A DNA stretch of 64,000 bases from Panicum virgatum (GCF_016808335.1 NC_053149.1:37898118-37962117), one strand, 5' to 3'; positions 1 to 11,076 are shown, counted from the first letter of the stretch. Translations and numbers: made by a program. Notes: a model not told the origin generated them from the sequence alone.

Positions 1-814
1 CCCAAGCTTATGTTTTACTGAATTTTGCTCTTAATTCCATTGTTTTGCCGTCGAAATAATAATATATACTCAATATATAGGTTGTGGTCAAGGAGGTGTT
101 TCACAAAGAGATGTTTTTGGTTAAGGGTGGATATCCAGCGAGGTTTGCGATGTTCCCGGTATAGAAACTCACAATGCATGGATAGAATGGCTAGCAAAAG
201 AGAGGTACACAAAAATACGAAATGGTCAGCTTCTTAGTCCCATACCAAAGAAGATAATTCTTGAATTAATTCACCTGAAAATAAATCTTGCTCTATGGTT
301 TGTCCTGATATAACATTTAGGCTTTTAGAAGGGTAGAGCAATTGCAAAAGATATCATTGACAAGGTTAGCTCAAAATTAAATCCGAATTAAATTTTCCTT
401 GACAAGCTTAAGTAGGAGAGCAAGAATAGAAAGATGTGGGTCTTAATTTATCATAACATCCACAATTGAATTAGCCGGCATTTAATTAATTTTTCAGATC
501 ATGTTAGGAAGAACATTAGTTTAAACATGCATAAACCAAGCACAAGAAAGTAGACAAGGCGGCAACGATCATCATATTTTAACATGGCACAAACTTTCTA
601 TCATCATTACTAACCATATCATTAAAGCGTGGGTGATGCATTTATTTATCATGGTGATGAAAGCAAAAGAAAGCAAATTGCATACATGCTGAAATAAATA
701 AAACAGAAAATTGCTACGCACACACAAGCTTGCACACATGCTGAAAATAAATGAAAAGAAATAGAAAAATCCAAACCACACGTGCGAGCATTTTATTCAT
801 GGTCTTTTCATCGA
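1..814. other. AT-rich stretch left of the extra ORF of element A; no gene assigned
   Basis: No complete gene is visible. It probably belongs to the non-coding 3' part of element A, whose 3' LTR would lie beyond the left edge, because nothing here resembles the LTR at 6662-7976. One short plus-strand stretch, about 151-312, reads as protein-like sequence (DVPGIETHNAWIEWLAKERY and onward) and ends at a TAA. I do not recognise it; it could be a captured exon or chance. Confidence 0.4.
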
Positions 815-2495
815 TCACTCTCCTTGATTACCTCTTGCGTTGTATCCTTGGTCATAATATTGTTGAAATGCTCCTCTATTAAATTGTTCCGGTGGCACTA
901 GGCCTAGAAGTCCCATTTGATATGCAATTCCCGCGGTTCCATCTTCTAGTTGGCTTGTGTGCCTCCGAATGGCGTCTATGTCTTCCATATTTCTTCTTGC
1001 ATAGGCACCCATGATTCTCATTCCTTGTTCCGGTTGAGGGAGGTCAAAAAAAATTGTGCTCCAAATGACGGATCGGACATCTCTCCTTGGTATGATGGGG
1101 GTGGGTAGCCATAGTTGCTAAATGGTGGGGGCGCTGGGTACACCGGTGGAGGCGCTGCCATACCATGCCCCATGCTTGATCTTGGTTTCCTTCCCATTGA
1201 CTCGTCCATCCTTGCGGGTGTCCTTGTCCACTTGATGCACCTTGAAATTCATTCCTCCAATAAGCGGAACTTGGTGGTGGAAGCTTTACTTCTAAATTTT
1301 CTTGTTGTGCCGACTCCGATGTTCCTTCAATCAATCTTCCTCTTTTTGTTTTCTTCACTTTTTCTCCAAAGTTTTCAACTCGCCAATCGGTCCTTCCTCT
1401 TGCGAATAATTTAAGCCTTTGATCGGGGAGGGAAATATCCAACTCGGAGATAGTGAATCCCTTCTTTTCATCCCCTCCGATATAATGGCCTTGCCTCAAA
1501 TGTTCAATCCCTATATCTCTTCCCGGGACATAATATTTTTGGATCACCGCTATCCCCGGATTCATGGCTCGGGCTATTAGTGTAAGATAACACCACGAAC
1601 CAACTTCTCCCGTGCCGGATGATGCTTCACAAATCCATCTTTCAACCATGATGTAGGTGGGATCAATCACTTGCTTCTTCACCAATACTGCATACATCCA
1701 ATTCAATTCTTGGTCGGTGACCTTTGATTCTCTCATCCTCCCGAGAATTCTTTTGCTCACCCAAGAGTGGAATATTTGGAGATTCACATTACTTATATTC
1801 CTCCTTTGGCGATTGACATCTTTTGCTATCTTCGTCCAAAACTCATCGAGCTCTCCATCTTCGACTTCCACCATTTCATTTGCATTGCTTTTGAACCCGA
1901 GCAAACTCCCTATTTCTCCATAGGTGATGACATTTTCTTCATTCTTGAGCCGAAATTTCAGACATGGCACTTCTTCATGATACACCACCTCTGTTATTTT
2001 CTCTAGTGTCATGAACATCTCCAAAGCCACTTCTTCTTGCATGTCTACCGTAACACTGTCGGAAAATAACCTCCAACCGATGTTCTCCAAGAGCTGGTAG
2101 ATGTCATGATGGAATCCCAACTTCTCCAATGCTTCATCATCAAAATCGTAGTTTGCTCGCAGCCTTCCCTTCATGAACTTGAGCCTTTCTTCTTCTTCCA
2201 TTGACAAGATGGTAAATCCATATTCGGAATGCATGGGCTTGTATGGCGGTGGTGCGGATGTCCTTGTCGAACGCCGTGGAGGAGGTGGCATCCCTTCGGT
2301 GAATCTCATGGAGGAGCTTCTTGGGTCTCTCATCCCACCAAGGAGCAACATGTCGCTCCTCGGTGCGGGGTTGTCTTCCTCCATGCTCCGCGGAGACCCG
2401 GAGACCGAGTGCCTCCGCGAAGAACTTGCCGATGCGTCGGGTGTTGATGAACGCGTCCTTCTCCTCCCGGTGGCGAACTTCATGAAGCCACTCAT
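815..2495 (-). pseudogene. Extra ORF of element A (Athila-type ORF downstream of gag-protease), frameshifted near its C-terminus
   Basis: The likely start is the ATG at 2495, beginning MSGFMKFATGRRRTRSS; an open frame also extends upstream to 2561. A basic, serine-rich N-terminus (about 70 residues) is followed by a conserved-looking globular region with ITYGEIGSLLGF, DQELNWMYAVLVKKQVIDPT and WCYLTLIARAMNPG. A proline- and tyrosine-rich tail comes last. The main frame drifts after about 1200; the tail continues in other frames (YGYPPPSYQGEMSDPSFGAQ, then the stretch ending NARGNQGE at 815), so at least one indel lies between about 1020 and 1200. Proteins of this type are annotated widely in plants as retrotransposon ORFs, sometimes called env-like. 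I see no signal peptide or clear membrane span, so an envelope role is not supported here. Confidence 0.7.
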
Positions 2496-2507
2496 GGTGA
2501 CTCTTTG

Positions 2508-2712
2508 CTGCACACACTCAAAAACAAACACACGGGGGGTTTCTTGCCGGTGGGAGAACAATATATCGAAGAGTGGAGAAAACTAGGATCTGTGGTGAAT
2601 TTTTTGAGATTTTTGGAGTTGATTTTGGTGGATGATTTTTTCAGAGCTCTAGCTTATGTTTCTAGGTGAAGAACTTGAAGAACACGAACAAGGAATTGAG
2701 TGAGGAGCATAC
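2508..2712 (-). promoter_or_regulatory. Candidate leader intron and splice acceptor just before the extra ORF of element A
   Basis: On the minus strand CACAG|GTATGC (donor at 2712) and a T-rich run ending GTGTGCAG (acceptor at 2508) bracket about 205 bases, and the ORF start ATG at 2495 lies 13 bases past the acceptor. The acceptor could also serve a splice from a far upstream donor, as in env-type expression. This is motif reading only. Confidence 0.35.
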
Positions 2713-2734
2713 CTGTGAAAGGGGAGCACCAGGG

Positions 2735-2800
2735 GACTTAAAAAGAGGCCAGGCCGGCAGGCCTAGGGCCATGGGGCCGGCCGGCCTAGGGTGTTCCTGG
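2735..2800 (-). promoter_or_regulatory. Candidate internal promoter resembling the LTR promoter of element A
   Basis: On the minus strand GGCCGGCC-type palindromes (2775-2786) are followed by a TATA-like run, CTTTTTAAG (2737-2745), and then CCCC-rich sequence. The LTR has the same layout on the same strand: GGCCGGCC palindromes at about 7530-7568, then TATTTAAA at about 7471, then CCCCTCCCCC. The resemblance suggests a duplicated or converged promoter for the extra ORF. Confidence 0.35.
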
Positions 2801-3919
2801 CCCTCCTCCACTTCATCTTTTTCTGGTGACTTCCTGACGTAATTTCTTGCCTCTGTCCAGTACATCTTTTATTCTTTGCACCATCCAAAACCCATGCACC
2901 ACTCCTTCCTTGTCCTTGTTGTCCACTTGCAACATTATTTCTTCACTTTGTGTCATTCACTTTGTCCCATACTTCATCATTCATCACATGGTGCCATCTT
3001 TGCTGAAAATTTCATGTCCTTCCCATGCATGGCTGCTCCTTTCATTGGATCATTTGCATGTGGCGGTAGGTAGAGAGCACAATTCCTTCCCGTGAACTCA
3101 CTTTCATCAATAGATGTTAATCAAGCACATAAACCCTCTCCAAATCATGCTTAGATGTTGAATCCTCCTCTAACTTCAGAATTTCAGAATTAACTCAAAG
3201 CATGCAATGAGCTTAAATGAATAATCAGAGGGGAATCAAAACATCTTTACATTTGTAAGTTGAAAAATATTTTCTGACTACATTAATTTTGGTTGCACCA
3301 GAACCGTTCACTTTCATGAATTGATAGCTAACAATCTCGAATTCAACCGTGGGTCTTGGGTTTAGGTTCTAATTTTTGCCAAAATGAGAGAGAAATTTTT
3401 GAAAAACGGAACAATTAAAGTTAGGAAAATTCTAATCCTATGATAATGAAACTGAAAATTCTCTCTATGTTTGATCGAGCCTACGCATCAAGAATTTAAA
3501 TAATATAAACATAGCGCGGCTTTACTCGTGTCTTTTACTTGGTCCGGCCGTCATGGAGAGGATGGTCGCCAAAAATAGGTATGGAATTTTGGATGTGGCT
3601 TTCTCAAGAAGAGGCAAATAAATCATAGGATGGCTCATGTCATTGGTTTAAAATAAGAAACAACATCGAAATGACCGAGCGAATAAAATCCAAATCGAAT
3701 TGTTCGACCGAACGACCAATTGTTCAAAACTTTATCATGTCCTTGCGTAGCAAAATTCTTGACTCACTTACCCAAATCTCTCACGGGTTGTCCTCCCGGC
3801 AGCTTATTCTTGACTCCACGAACGGGTTGAACTCCTGGCAGCTTTATTCTTGACTCGACGAACGGGTTGCCTCCCGCAAAGCGCTTTGTTTATAGTCTAT
3901 AGCTAGACTTTCTTCTTCT
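2801..3919. other. Non-coding interval of element A where polymerase would be expected
   Basis: About 1.1 kb of AT-rich sequence with no open frame resembling reverse transcriptase, RNase H or integrase on either strand. Two short direct repeats with ttcttgactc and cgggttg occur near 3780-3870. I see nothing else here. Confidence 0.6.
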
Positions 3920-4749
3920 TCACTTCGGACCAACGCTCGATGATGGCGCTGCAGTCTTGGGTACCCACTTCCGCACAATCCTTGGTGCGGGTTTGTCTTC
4001 CAAGTTAGTCATCTTTTTGGTCTTCACAAGCGTGCTTCTAGCTTTTATCTTGACGGGTGCAGCGATCTTCTTTGTCGCGATGGACGCAACAACTTCTTTC
4101 TCCTTCTTCGCTTCCTTCTTGTTCGGCTCCTCTTCTTTCTTCAGTTTCCCCTCTGTGACACGGCGGTGAGGCACAACATATTTGACATTGATCATGTTGC
4201 ATACCTCAATGCGTGGACGAAACTTGAACTCGCTTGTGCTGCCATTGATGTCGACTTGATCTCCCCCTTGCCAACGTCGATGTTCTCCCTTGCGGTCTTG
4301 AGGAAAGGCCTCCCAAGTATGAGAGGCACCTTGCTCCCTTCTCCCATATCGAGAATCACAAAGTCAACAGGGACTAAGTGTTCGGCGATTCCCAAAGGAT
4401 AGCGAACGAAATTGTCCGCTAACTCTAGGCACATGGCGGTGGGTTCCGGCTTCGGTAAGCTTAGCTTCTCGAACACGTTCTTTGGCATGATGCTCACACT
4501 TGCGCCGAGATCACAAAGTGCTCTTTCGAACATAAGAGATCCAACGGAGCACGGGATGGTAGGACATCCGGGGTCCCTCTTCTTCTCAGGAGCTTCATTA
4601 GCGATTGCCGCGCTACACTCCTCGGTTAGCTTGACGGTGCTTGGCGGTATCTCGCGCTTGTTTCCCATGATGTCTTTGAAGTAGCAAGAATATGTTGGAA
4701 CTTGTAGAGCATCCAAGAGCGGCATGTTGATGCTCAACCTGCGTACCAT
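3920..4749 (-). pseudogene. Element A aspartic protease region with a lysine-rich tail
   Basis: The 4192-4749 frame carries a retropepsin-like domain: CDLGASVSIMPKNVF with the catalytic DLGAS motif, then FVILDMGEGSKVPLILGRPF, the hydrophobic-hydrophobic-G motif near the flap and C-terminal part. This family processes Gag and Pol. The frame closes at 4192. A second frame, 3920-4195, carries a Lys/Glu-rich low-complexity tail (KKEEEPNKKEAKKEKEVV). No polymerase follows. It is in frame with the upstream linker (4768-5397) across one TAA at 4768-4770. Confidence 0.75.
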
Positions 4750-4767
4750 GTCAACAAATTTGTTGAA

Positions 4768-6210
4768 TTAATCATCTTCATGTTTACCTTTGCGGTATCG
4801 TGGCCTTGGCGGTAGAATCTTGGTGTCTATATCATCTATCTCAAACTCCGGCTCTTCGGTGACTATCTCTGGCGTAGGAGTAGGCTCCTTCTCCTTGATA
4901 ATGGTCTCCACTTCAACTCTTGGCTTAGGCTTCCTTGCTCCGGCCGCATGTTTGGGTTCTTCGGTCTCCTTTCCCGAGCGAGTTTGAATTGCCTTCGCCG
5001 TCTCCGGACCTTGAGGTTGCCCGGGCAATTTTCCTTCATTGCTAGATAAGCGTCCGACGAGTTGGGCTACTTGCATTTCTAGCATCTTCAGTATGTTGAG
5101 TACTTGAAGGTTAGAGCTCCCGACCTCCGTCACCTTTCCATCAATGTTCTCCAAGATCTTGTCCATAGCCTTGAACTTGGTGACGGTGTCCTTGTTGATC
5201 TTGCTTTGCTCCTCCATGAACTCCTTCGATTGTATACGAAGAGGCACCGAGTTTTGTATTGAAGAGCTTGCATTAAATTGAGGTCTACCTTGCCCGAACG
5301 GAAGTTGGGTTGCGGGATCCATTCTCCCTTCTTCATATAGTCGAGCATCTTGGCTTCCTTCGGGCAATTCTTTTGGACATGGCCGTACTCTCCACATTCT
5401 TCACATGTAGACCTTGCTTCGGCTGCCTTCAAATTGGGCTTCTCTCTTTCCACTTCCATCTTCTCCAACCTTCTCATGAGCGAGTCGATCTTCCCTTCTA
5501 GCACTACTTCACGTTCCACTTGCAATACACTCTTCAGTGGCTCCCACGGCGTGGAGTGGTTGTAGGCGCCTAGATGATGCCCATGCATCATTGTCCACCA
5601 CCTTCTTGAATAGCTTGAAAACTTGAGTCGGCATGAGCTCAATGATCGATCCTCCTGTCGATGCGTCAATAATCCCCCTTGCTGCAGTAGTGAGGCCTTG
5701 ATAGAACTTCTGGACCACATCTTCCCTTGAGAACTTGTGATGAGGTACGGCGCGGATGTAGTCGTTGAAGCGCTCATAGGCTTCCACAATAGTCTCCGTC
5801 GGGGCTTGCACGTATGTAGCAATCTTGTTGCGCAAAATTTGGGTCTTGCCCGGCGAGTAGAACTCCATCATGAACTCCTTCATCAAGGACTCCCAATTTT
5901 TCACTGTGTGTGCCGGTAGAGAATGAAACCATTGTAGCGCTCTCCCAAGTAGAGAGAACAGAAAGAGCCTTTCTCTCATTTGATCTTGAGTCATCCCTTG
6001 CATGTCGGAGGTGCGGCATAGTTGGAGGAACGCTTGAAGATGTAGATTAGCATCTTCTTTTCCAGTGAAGGGCGAGCTTTGCACCATCCTTATGATTGAA
6101 GTCTTGATCTCGAATGGAACTCCGATGTTGTCGAGATTTTGGATCGGCAAGTCCCGAATGTCCGGAGTGCATAGCTCTCCGATCGTACGCTCCTGCTCTA
6201 GTAGCGCCAT
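4768..6210 (-). pseudogene. Element A gag (capsid, zinc knuckle and linker), frameshifted
   Basis: The first segment, 5509-6210, contains the retrotransposon gag capsid domain: PFTGKEDANLHLQAFLQLC, RLFLFSLLGRALQWFHSLP, FYSPGKTQILRNKI and FYQGLTTAARGIIDAS. The next segment, in another frame (about 5300-5520), carries a coiled stretch and the zinc knuckle CEECGEYGHVQKNC, a CX2CX4HX4C motif. The third, 4768-5397, has LNILKMLEMQVAQLVGRLS, the usual sequence after the knuckle in Athila-like Gag, and ends at a TAA at 4768-4770. At least two frameshifts (about 5560 and about 5300) separate the pieces, so no full Gag can be made. Confidence 0.8.
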
Positions 6211-6630
6211 CCCTTGGTGAAGTGGCGCCTCATTTGGACTTGTTGGTGGCGTCGCTTGAGGTGAAGACGATGAACCGGCGACTTCTTCTTTTGGATCTAC
6301 TAGTTCCAGCTTCCTTGATCATGCTTCTCGTCTCCTTTTCCTGTAAATCTTTTCTGGATCATCCACAAAATTTTCGGGTTTATTGGAGAGGCTCCGTCCA
6401 TCTCCTATTAGGGGTTAGTGAAAAGAAAAATATATACGAGATCTAAAAGATGAATATACAAGATCTAAAACATAAAAGAAAAATAAAGCAAACTCTAGAT
6501 TAGATTGATTTTTGTGGAATAGATCCGTTTTTTTTAGTTAGCACCAAAAAAATAAGAGATCTAAAAAAATCAAAAAGAAAAATCAAGAAAAATTTTTATG
6601 AATTCAAGTAAGATTGGATCTTAAATCAAT

Positions 6631-6653
6631 GGTTCCCCTGGCAACGGCGCCAG
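6631..6653 (-). other. Primer binding site of element A
   Basis: The minus strand reads TGGCGCCGTTGCCAGGGG and on, immediately inside the LTR. This motif is the primer site of Athila-type elements and is usually attributed to a tRNA-Asp primer. It fixes the element's orientation as minus. Confidence 0.8.
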
Positions 6654-6661
6654 AAAAGCTT

Positions 6662-7976
6662 GTTGACACTCCTTAGCGCCCCAATTTATATACCGCAAGC
6701 GCACGGGATCTTATAGCTTTTCCCTTAGAGTATTCCCCCAAGGTTTATCAATCCACTGGAACCAAAGATACAAGAAACAATCTACTAACATAGAGAATCC
6801 TTTGTGTTGAGGTGGTGTAAAACGAATCTAATCTACTAAAAACAGCAAACACCGAAGGTAGCAAGAGAAAGTTAGAGATAACCAATCTAGATCACCTAGA
6901 TCATGCATATGTTGTAGCTGAAGCCAGATGTAGTGAAGCAAGACAGATGTGAATCTCAATGAAAAGCATCTTTAAACCCAAAATCTCCAATCCGATCCTT
7001 CGATACCCCCATCTACTAAAGCAACGCCCTGTCACGACACCCCCCTTTGGGCGAAAGCACCCAGAAGCAAGTCGAACCCCCTTTGGTAGTTCCGCCATGA
7101 ACCTCTAGCCACCGTGACTACAAGATCATGCTAAGCGATCTATCTCGATAATAGATCTAGGATGAAGCAAACCCACAGAAAAGAACGAAATCGAAAGAGA
7201 GAACATGGTCGCTAAAGATTCGGAATCACAAGTAACTTCACCATGAATGATTATACATCACAAGATCACAACCGGGGCCCTACCTTGATCTTGATGATCC
7301 TAGCTCCAGAACTCCGACGTGGTCTTCCTTGCAAGGTTTCCACGTCGGCTAGGGAAGCCCCTATACAACTAGCACGACCCTCGGCTCTCCGAGAGGTGTC
7401 CCTCTATCTTCTCTGCTCCTTGGCGTCATCTCCCGAATGATCTCTGCGTGAGCCTGGGGGAGGGGTCTTTAAATAGCCTCAGGAAACCCTAGGTCGAAGG
7501 GGAGGCCGAGACTCCCCGAAAAGGGCCTGGGCCGGCCGGCTCAATGGGCCCAGGCCGGCCGGCCTGGCCCATTTTCTCGCCGCCTCGCGTCCTCCTTTCT
7601 CCCCAAGTCTTCTGGAGTCTTCTGGAGTATATACCTTTCATGATTGCACCCTATTGGACATCGTTATCTTTGAGATTTCTTCGAGGGAAACTATAGGATG
7701 GAGAATCCTTCCTTAAATCTCTTTTTGCTTTGCTTAGCCCCGAAGTATCTCGATCTCATCTTGTGGCCTTTGTCCTTTGGGCTTCATTGGAGGGTGGATG
7801 TGCATGAACGGGCTTCTTGTCGTCATGGCCTTTGGTCCTTTGTTTGGGCTTTGGCCTTCGTCTTTCTTCGTGTTATTGCATGATCATGGGCCTCGTCATT
7901 TTATGCTCCAAAATTGGTCAAAAACCTGCAAAAACGAAGTACCTCCAAAATATATGTGCAAATGTGAAAACGACCA
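6662..7976 (-). repeat. 5' LTR of element A (1315 bp)
   Basis: The plus strand begins TGTTGACACTCC and ends GAAAACGACCA, so it has TG...CA termini, and the primer site lies a few bases beyond the left end. A TATA-like TATTTAAA occurs on the minus strand near 7471, preceded by GGCCGGCC palindromes at about 7530-7568. The second LTR is not in the window, so no age can be given. Confidence 0.75.
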
Positions 7977-8053
7977 ATAATTAGGCCGAGGTTAGGATGG
8001 TTAGTGATTCTGATATTAAATTCATGCCATTATCAAAGTTAAACAGGGGATAA

Positions 8054-9192
8054 AATGGATACTTAAGGAGTGCCAACATGGAGGATGGTGGAAGCAGCAA
8101 GCTTCCAGGAGAAGGAGAAGGCGAGAAGCTTCCTGAGGGAGGCGATGATAGATAGCCTTCGGAGACCCCTGCAGGTAAGCTTGTAGTGCCTTGTAGAAAG
8201 GTATCCTTATGTTTGCTCTTAGTGTGATTAAGTAGCATGTTCTTCCTTTAGATTCCCAAGTCACGTGGAATACTGTAGGAAGGATTGAAGAAGTGCCCAA
8301 GATGGCTGTTGTTGTGGCGAGTACTTCCCCAGTCATATCGGGAAGTGACTTGCCAAGAGAGAAGGTGGAGCTAGCTTTCAAGCTGCTGGAGGTAAGTAGT
8401 CGAATGCTTCGAGTACTTTTAGAGTAGATCGTGTAGTACACTGATCTTTTTGTTTTGCAGGAGGCACTGGCACGAAAGGGTGTCCAGTCACCAGATGAGA
8501 CAGAATTGAATGCTCTCAAGGAGAGGGTTAAGACACTCTCATCTGAGAAGACTGCGCTTGAGGGGAAGCTGAAAAAGCTTTCCCAATCAAAGAAAGTTTA
8601 GTCTTTAGCATTTGATATGCACTCGACTAGTAGATCTGCTTAGTGTTTATAAGATTTTCTTTCTATCGAGTACACAACTTGTGCCAAATCTTTAGAGATT
8701 CAGGAGAGCTTGGTACTGGATATAAAGATTCTTATGTACCGAAATGCAGATGAAATAGAGAAGCTTAAGAAGATCATGGAGGACTCTGACCGTGAGGCAG
8801 CGACGGTGCTACAACAGCTCAAGACTTTGTCAGAATCTCAAGACTCGATGCAGCGTGAGCTTGTAGAGCTGAAAGAAGTCAGAGATGCCGCCCTTGAGGT
8901 AGCCGAGGCCATGGATATCCCAGTTAGAGATGGAGATGAACCGCTCACACTGGTAGAGAGGCTTCGCAAAGTTCCCGGAGCTTTTGAGAGGTTTGTTTCA
9001 ACCATCACCCGCCAGTACGTGGGTCACGTACTTGGGTTGATGAAATCTTATTGGCCAACCACTCATCTAGATGCTCTTGGACGAGGAGCCAAGGTTGATT
9101 GTACTGATGATCAGTTCCGTCAGTATTTGGCGGAAACTTCTGGGGTGGCTGATCAGATTGTAGAAGCCTTGAGCAGAGCAGAGTCTCCTTAA
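8054..9192 (+). CDS. Spliced antisense gene of element B: coiled-coil protein, 5' exons missing
   Basis: Four exon pieces join in frame with GT-AG borders: up to 8174, then 8252-8391, 8461-8595 and 8698-9192. The protein contains a charged N-terminal stretch and then a long heptad-like coiled coil (LNALKERVKTLSSEKTALE, LQQLKTLSESQDSMQRELV). A compact C-terminal part (FERFVSTITRQYVGHVLGLM, YWPTTHLDALGRGA) ends at a stop at 9192. The last exon alone encodes about 165 residues. Its style matches grass proteins annotated as putative gypsy-type transposon proteins, but the N-terminal domain of that family would lie upstream and is not here. One in-frame TAG at 8153-8155 breaks the first visible exon. 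Its function is unknown to me. Confidence 0.55.
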
Positions 9193-9879
9193 GCTTTTCT
9201 TGTATTTGAGTTGGCGTGTGAGCCAGAAGTACTTTGAACAAATGCTGGATGTTTGTGTAAAGTCAAGTACTTGTTAGGATTGTGGAATCCCTTAATGTGT
9301 CAAGTAGTTGTACTCGTGGGTCCTGAGTGTAGGCAGCATTGGGCCCACTCAGTCATAATAGTAAATACGATGCATTGTATCCGTGGGTGCCTTAGGAGGC
9401 AACATATTCTCGAATCAAATCGAGTTTGTATGGTTCTGAATCATGACCATAGTGCTGACCGGTTAGGATTGAATCCCGCGGGATTAACCAAGTGGGAATA
9501 GCACTTAAAGGTGTGAGAAGCCGTAGCTTAGTATGAATTTCCTTTTTGGAGGAAAATTTTTCAATTAGCACGTGGCTAATATGAACTTTGTTGTCCAATC
9601 GGGGGAGAACTCTTATTGAGTATTTTAAGAGGTATAATAAGTTTCTTGATAGATAAGAAGACAGGCAGCTCTCGACAACTACCCAGAGTACTAAAGGAAA
9701 ACATGAGTTCTTTTTGTATCTCAAGCAAGCGAGTAGTACCCGTCAAGTACTCAAGGCAAAAAGATTCTGTAACGGAGATTCCTATAGTAAACTAAGCAAG
9801 CGGGAAACTTGTGTCAACTTATTTTAGAGTATCAAGGGCTTATCTGTACTCTTTGAGGGGTTTACATAGTTGACCATTT
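9193..9879. other. Non-coding spacer between the antisense gene and the tandem array of element B
   Basis: No supported gene. It contains degenerate relatives of the array unit, for example gttaggattgaatcccg near 9464, which suggests that the array once reached further left. Confidence 0.5.
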
Positions 9880-10810
9880 AGGATAGACCTTGTTTGGTTA
9901 CCCAGATAGTATGCAGCTGTTTACGAAAATGGCCCGAACTACTTGATCGTATCGAGTAGTATGTCTTATTAATGGACTGGATTGATTTCTATAATAGGAC
10001 TGTTAGGATTGAACTCCGTCCAGTTAACCAAGACGTGAATATTCTAGAAACATCCCAAACTTACTCGAGCAGAGCGAGTAAGGTGTCCTTTAACCAAGGA
10101 CTGGAGTAATCCGTAAGACAGAACTGTTAGGTACGAACCCCGTCGGGTTGCCCAAGACGTAAATGTCGAAGGGATATCCAAAACTTACTCGAGAAAGGCG
10201 AGTAAGGTGTCCTTTAACCAAGGACTGGAGTAATCCTTAAGACAGAACTATTAGGTACGAACCTCGTCGGGTTGCCCAAGACATAAATGTCAGAAAGATA
10301 TCCAAAACTTACTCGAGCAAGGCGAGTAAGGTGTCCTTTAACCAAGGACTGGATTAATCCTTAAGACAGAACTGTTAGGTACGAACCCCGTCGGGTTGCC
10401 CAAGATGTAAATGTCAGAAAGATATCCAAAACTTACTCGAGCAAGGCGAGTAAGGTGTCCTTTAACCAATGACTGGAGTAATCCTTAAGACATAACTGTT
10501 ATGTACGAACCCCGTCGGGTTGCTCAAGACGTAAATGTCAGAAAGATATCCAAAACTTACTCGAGCAGGGCGAGTAAGGTGTCCTTTTAACCAAGGACTG
10601 GAGTAACTCTTAGGGCAAGTCTGTTAGGTACTAACCCCGTCGGGTTGCCCAAGATGAAGGTGCCAAAAGAGTATCCCAGACCTACTCGAGCAGGGCGAGT
10701 AGGGTGTCCTACCGCAAGACTAGAGTGTCTTTTAGGACAGAACTGTTAGGTACGAACCCCGTCGGGTTGCCCAGGACGTAAATGTCAAAAAAAGCACTCG
10801 AGTGAGAACC
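9880..10810. repeat. Tandem array of about seven 124-bp units with an internal hairpin motif
   Basis: The phrase acttactcgag recurs at 10059, 10183, 10307, 10431 and 10555 (exactly 124 bp apart), then at 10680 as acctactcgag, with degenerate units before and after. Each unit contains CTTACTCG and CGAGTAAG separated by about 8 bases, able to form a stem. A second conserved block reads cgaaccccgtcgggttgccc. The units are not separated by unique spacers, so this is a minisatellite, not CRISPR. Confidence 0.85.
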
Positions 10811-11076
10811 ATAAAAACTACTCGATAGATGCTCTAATGCTAAGCAAGACTTTCGAGGTGGGATATTGGTGGTGTGAGCAAGAGCCAAGTAGTCGATATA
10901 GGAGAAATCAACTTTATTTGGATTTGTCGAAATTACAATAACTGTAAAGCGACAGACTCTGACTCTTAAGACCTACCCCTTGCTCGTTGGACGTGAGCAA
11001 TGGTTTAGATAACTGAAGAAAACTTATTCGAAGATAGTACTAGTCGATATGGGGGTCGACTAGATTTGGGGTAGAG
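10811..11076. other. Spacer between the tandem array and the gag-like ORF of element B
   Basis: About 266 bases. A short local duplication, ctagtcgatatgggggtcgactag followed by ctagtcgatgcagaggtcgactgg, lies at 11041-11100, just past the end of the ORF. No gene. Confidence 0.5.

Larger units (their letters stand above)
815..7976 (-). mobile_element. Element A: Athila-like Ty3/gypsy retrotransposon without polymerase, 5' LTR on the right, 3' LTR off the window
   Basis: Read on the minus strand the order is LTR (6662-7976), primer binding site, gag with zinc knuckle, aspartic protease, a 1.4-kb non-coding interval, then a 500-plus residue extra ORF. No reverse transcriptase, RNase H or integrase motif appears between protease and extra ORF, so the copy would depend on enzymes made elsewhere. 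The primer site TGGCGCCGTTGCCAGGGG is the type used by Athila-lineage elements. The right boundary is followed by ataat, a candidate target duplication whose partner is not in view. The element appears to interrupt element B. Confidence 0.75.

Noticed and set aside
9392..9724. 110-codon minus-strand frame in the spacer of element B
   Set aside because: No recognisable motif; it lies in decayed repeat sequence next to the tandem array.
9880..10810. Possible CRISPR-like array
   Set aside because: The repeat unit is 124 bp with no unique spacers, the context is plant retrotransposon DNA, and the unit is a simple tandem repeat.
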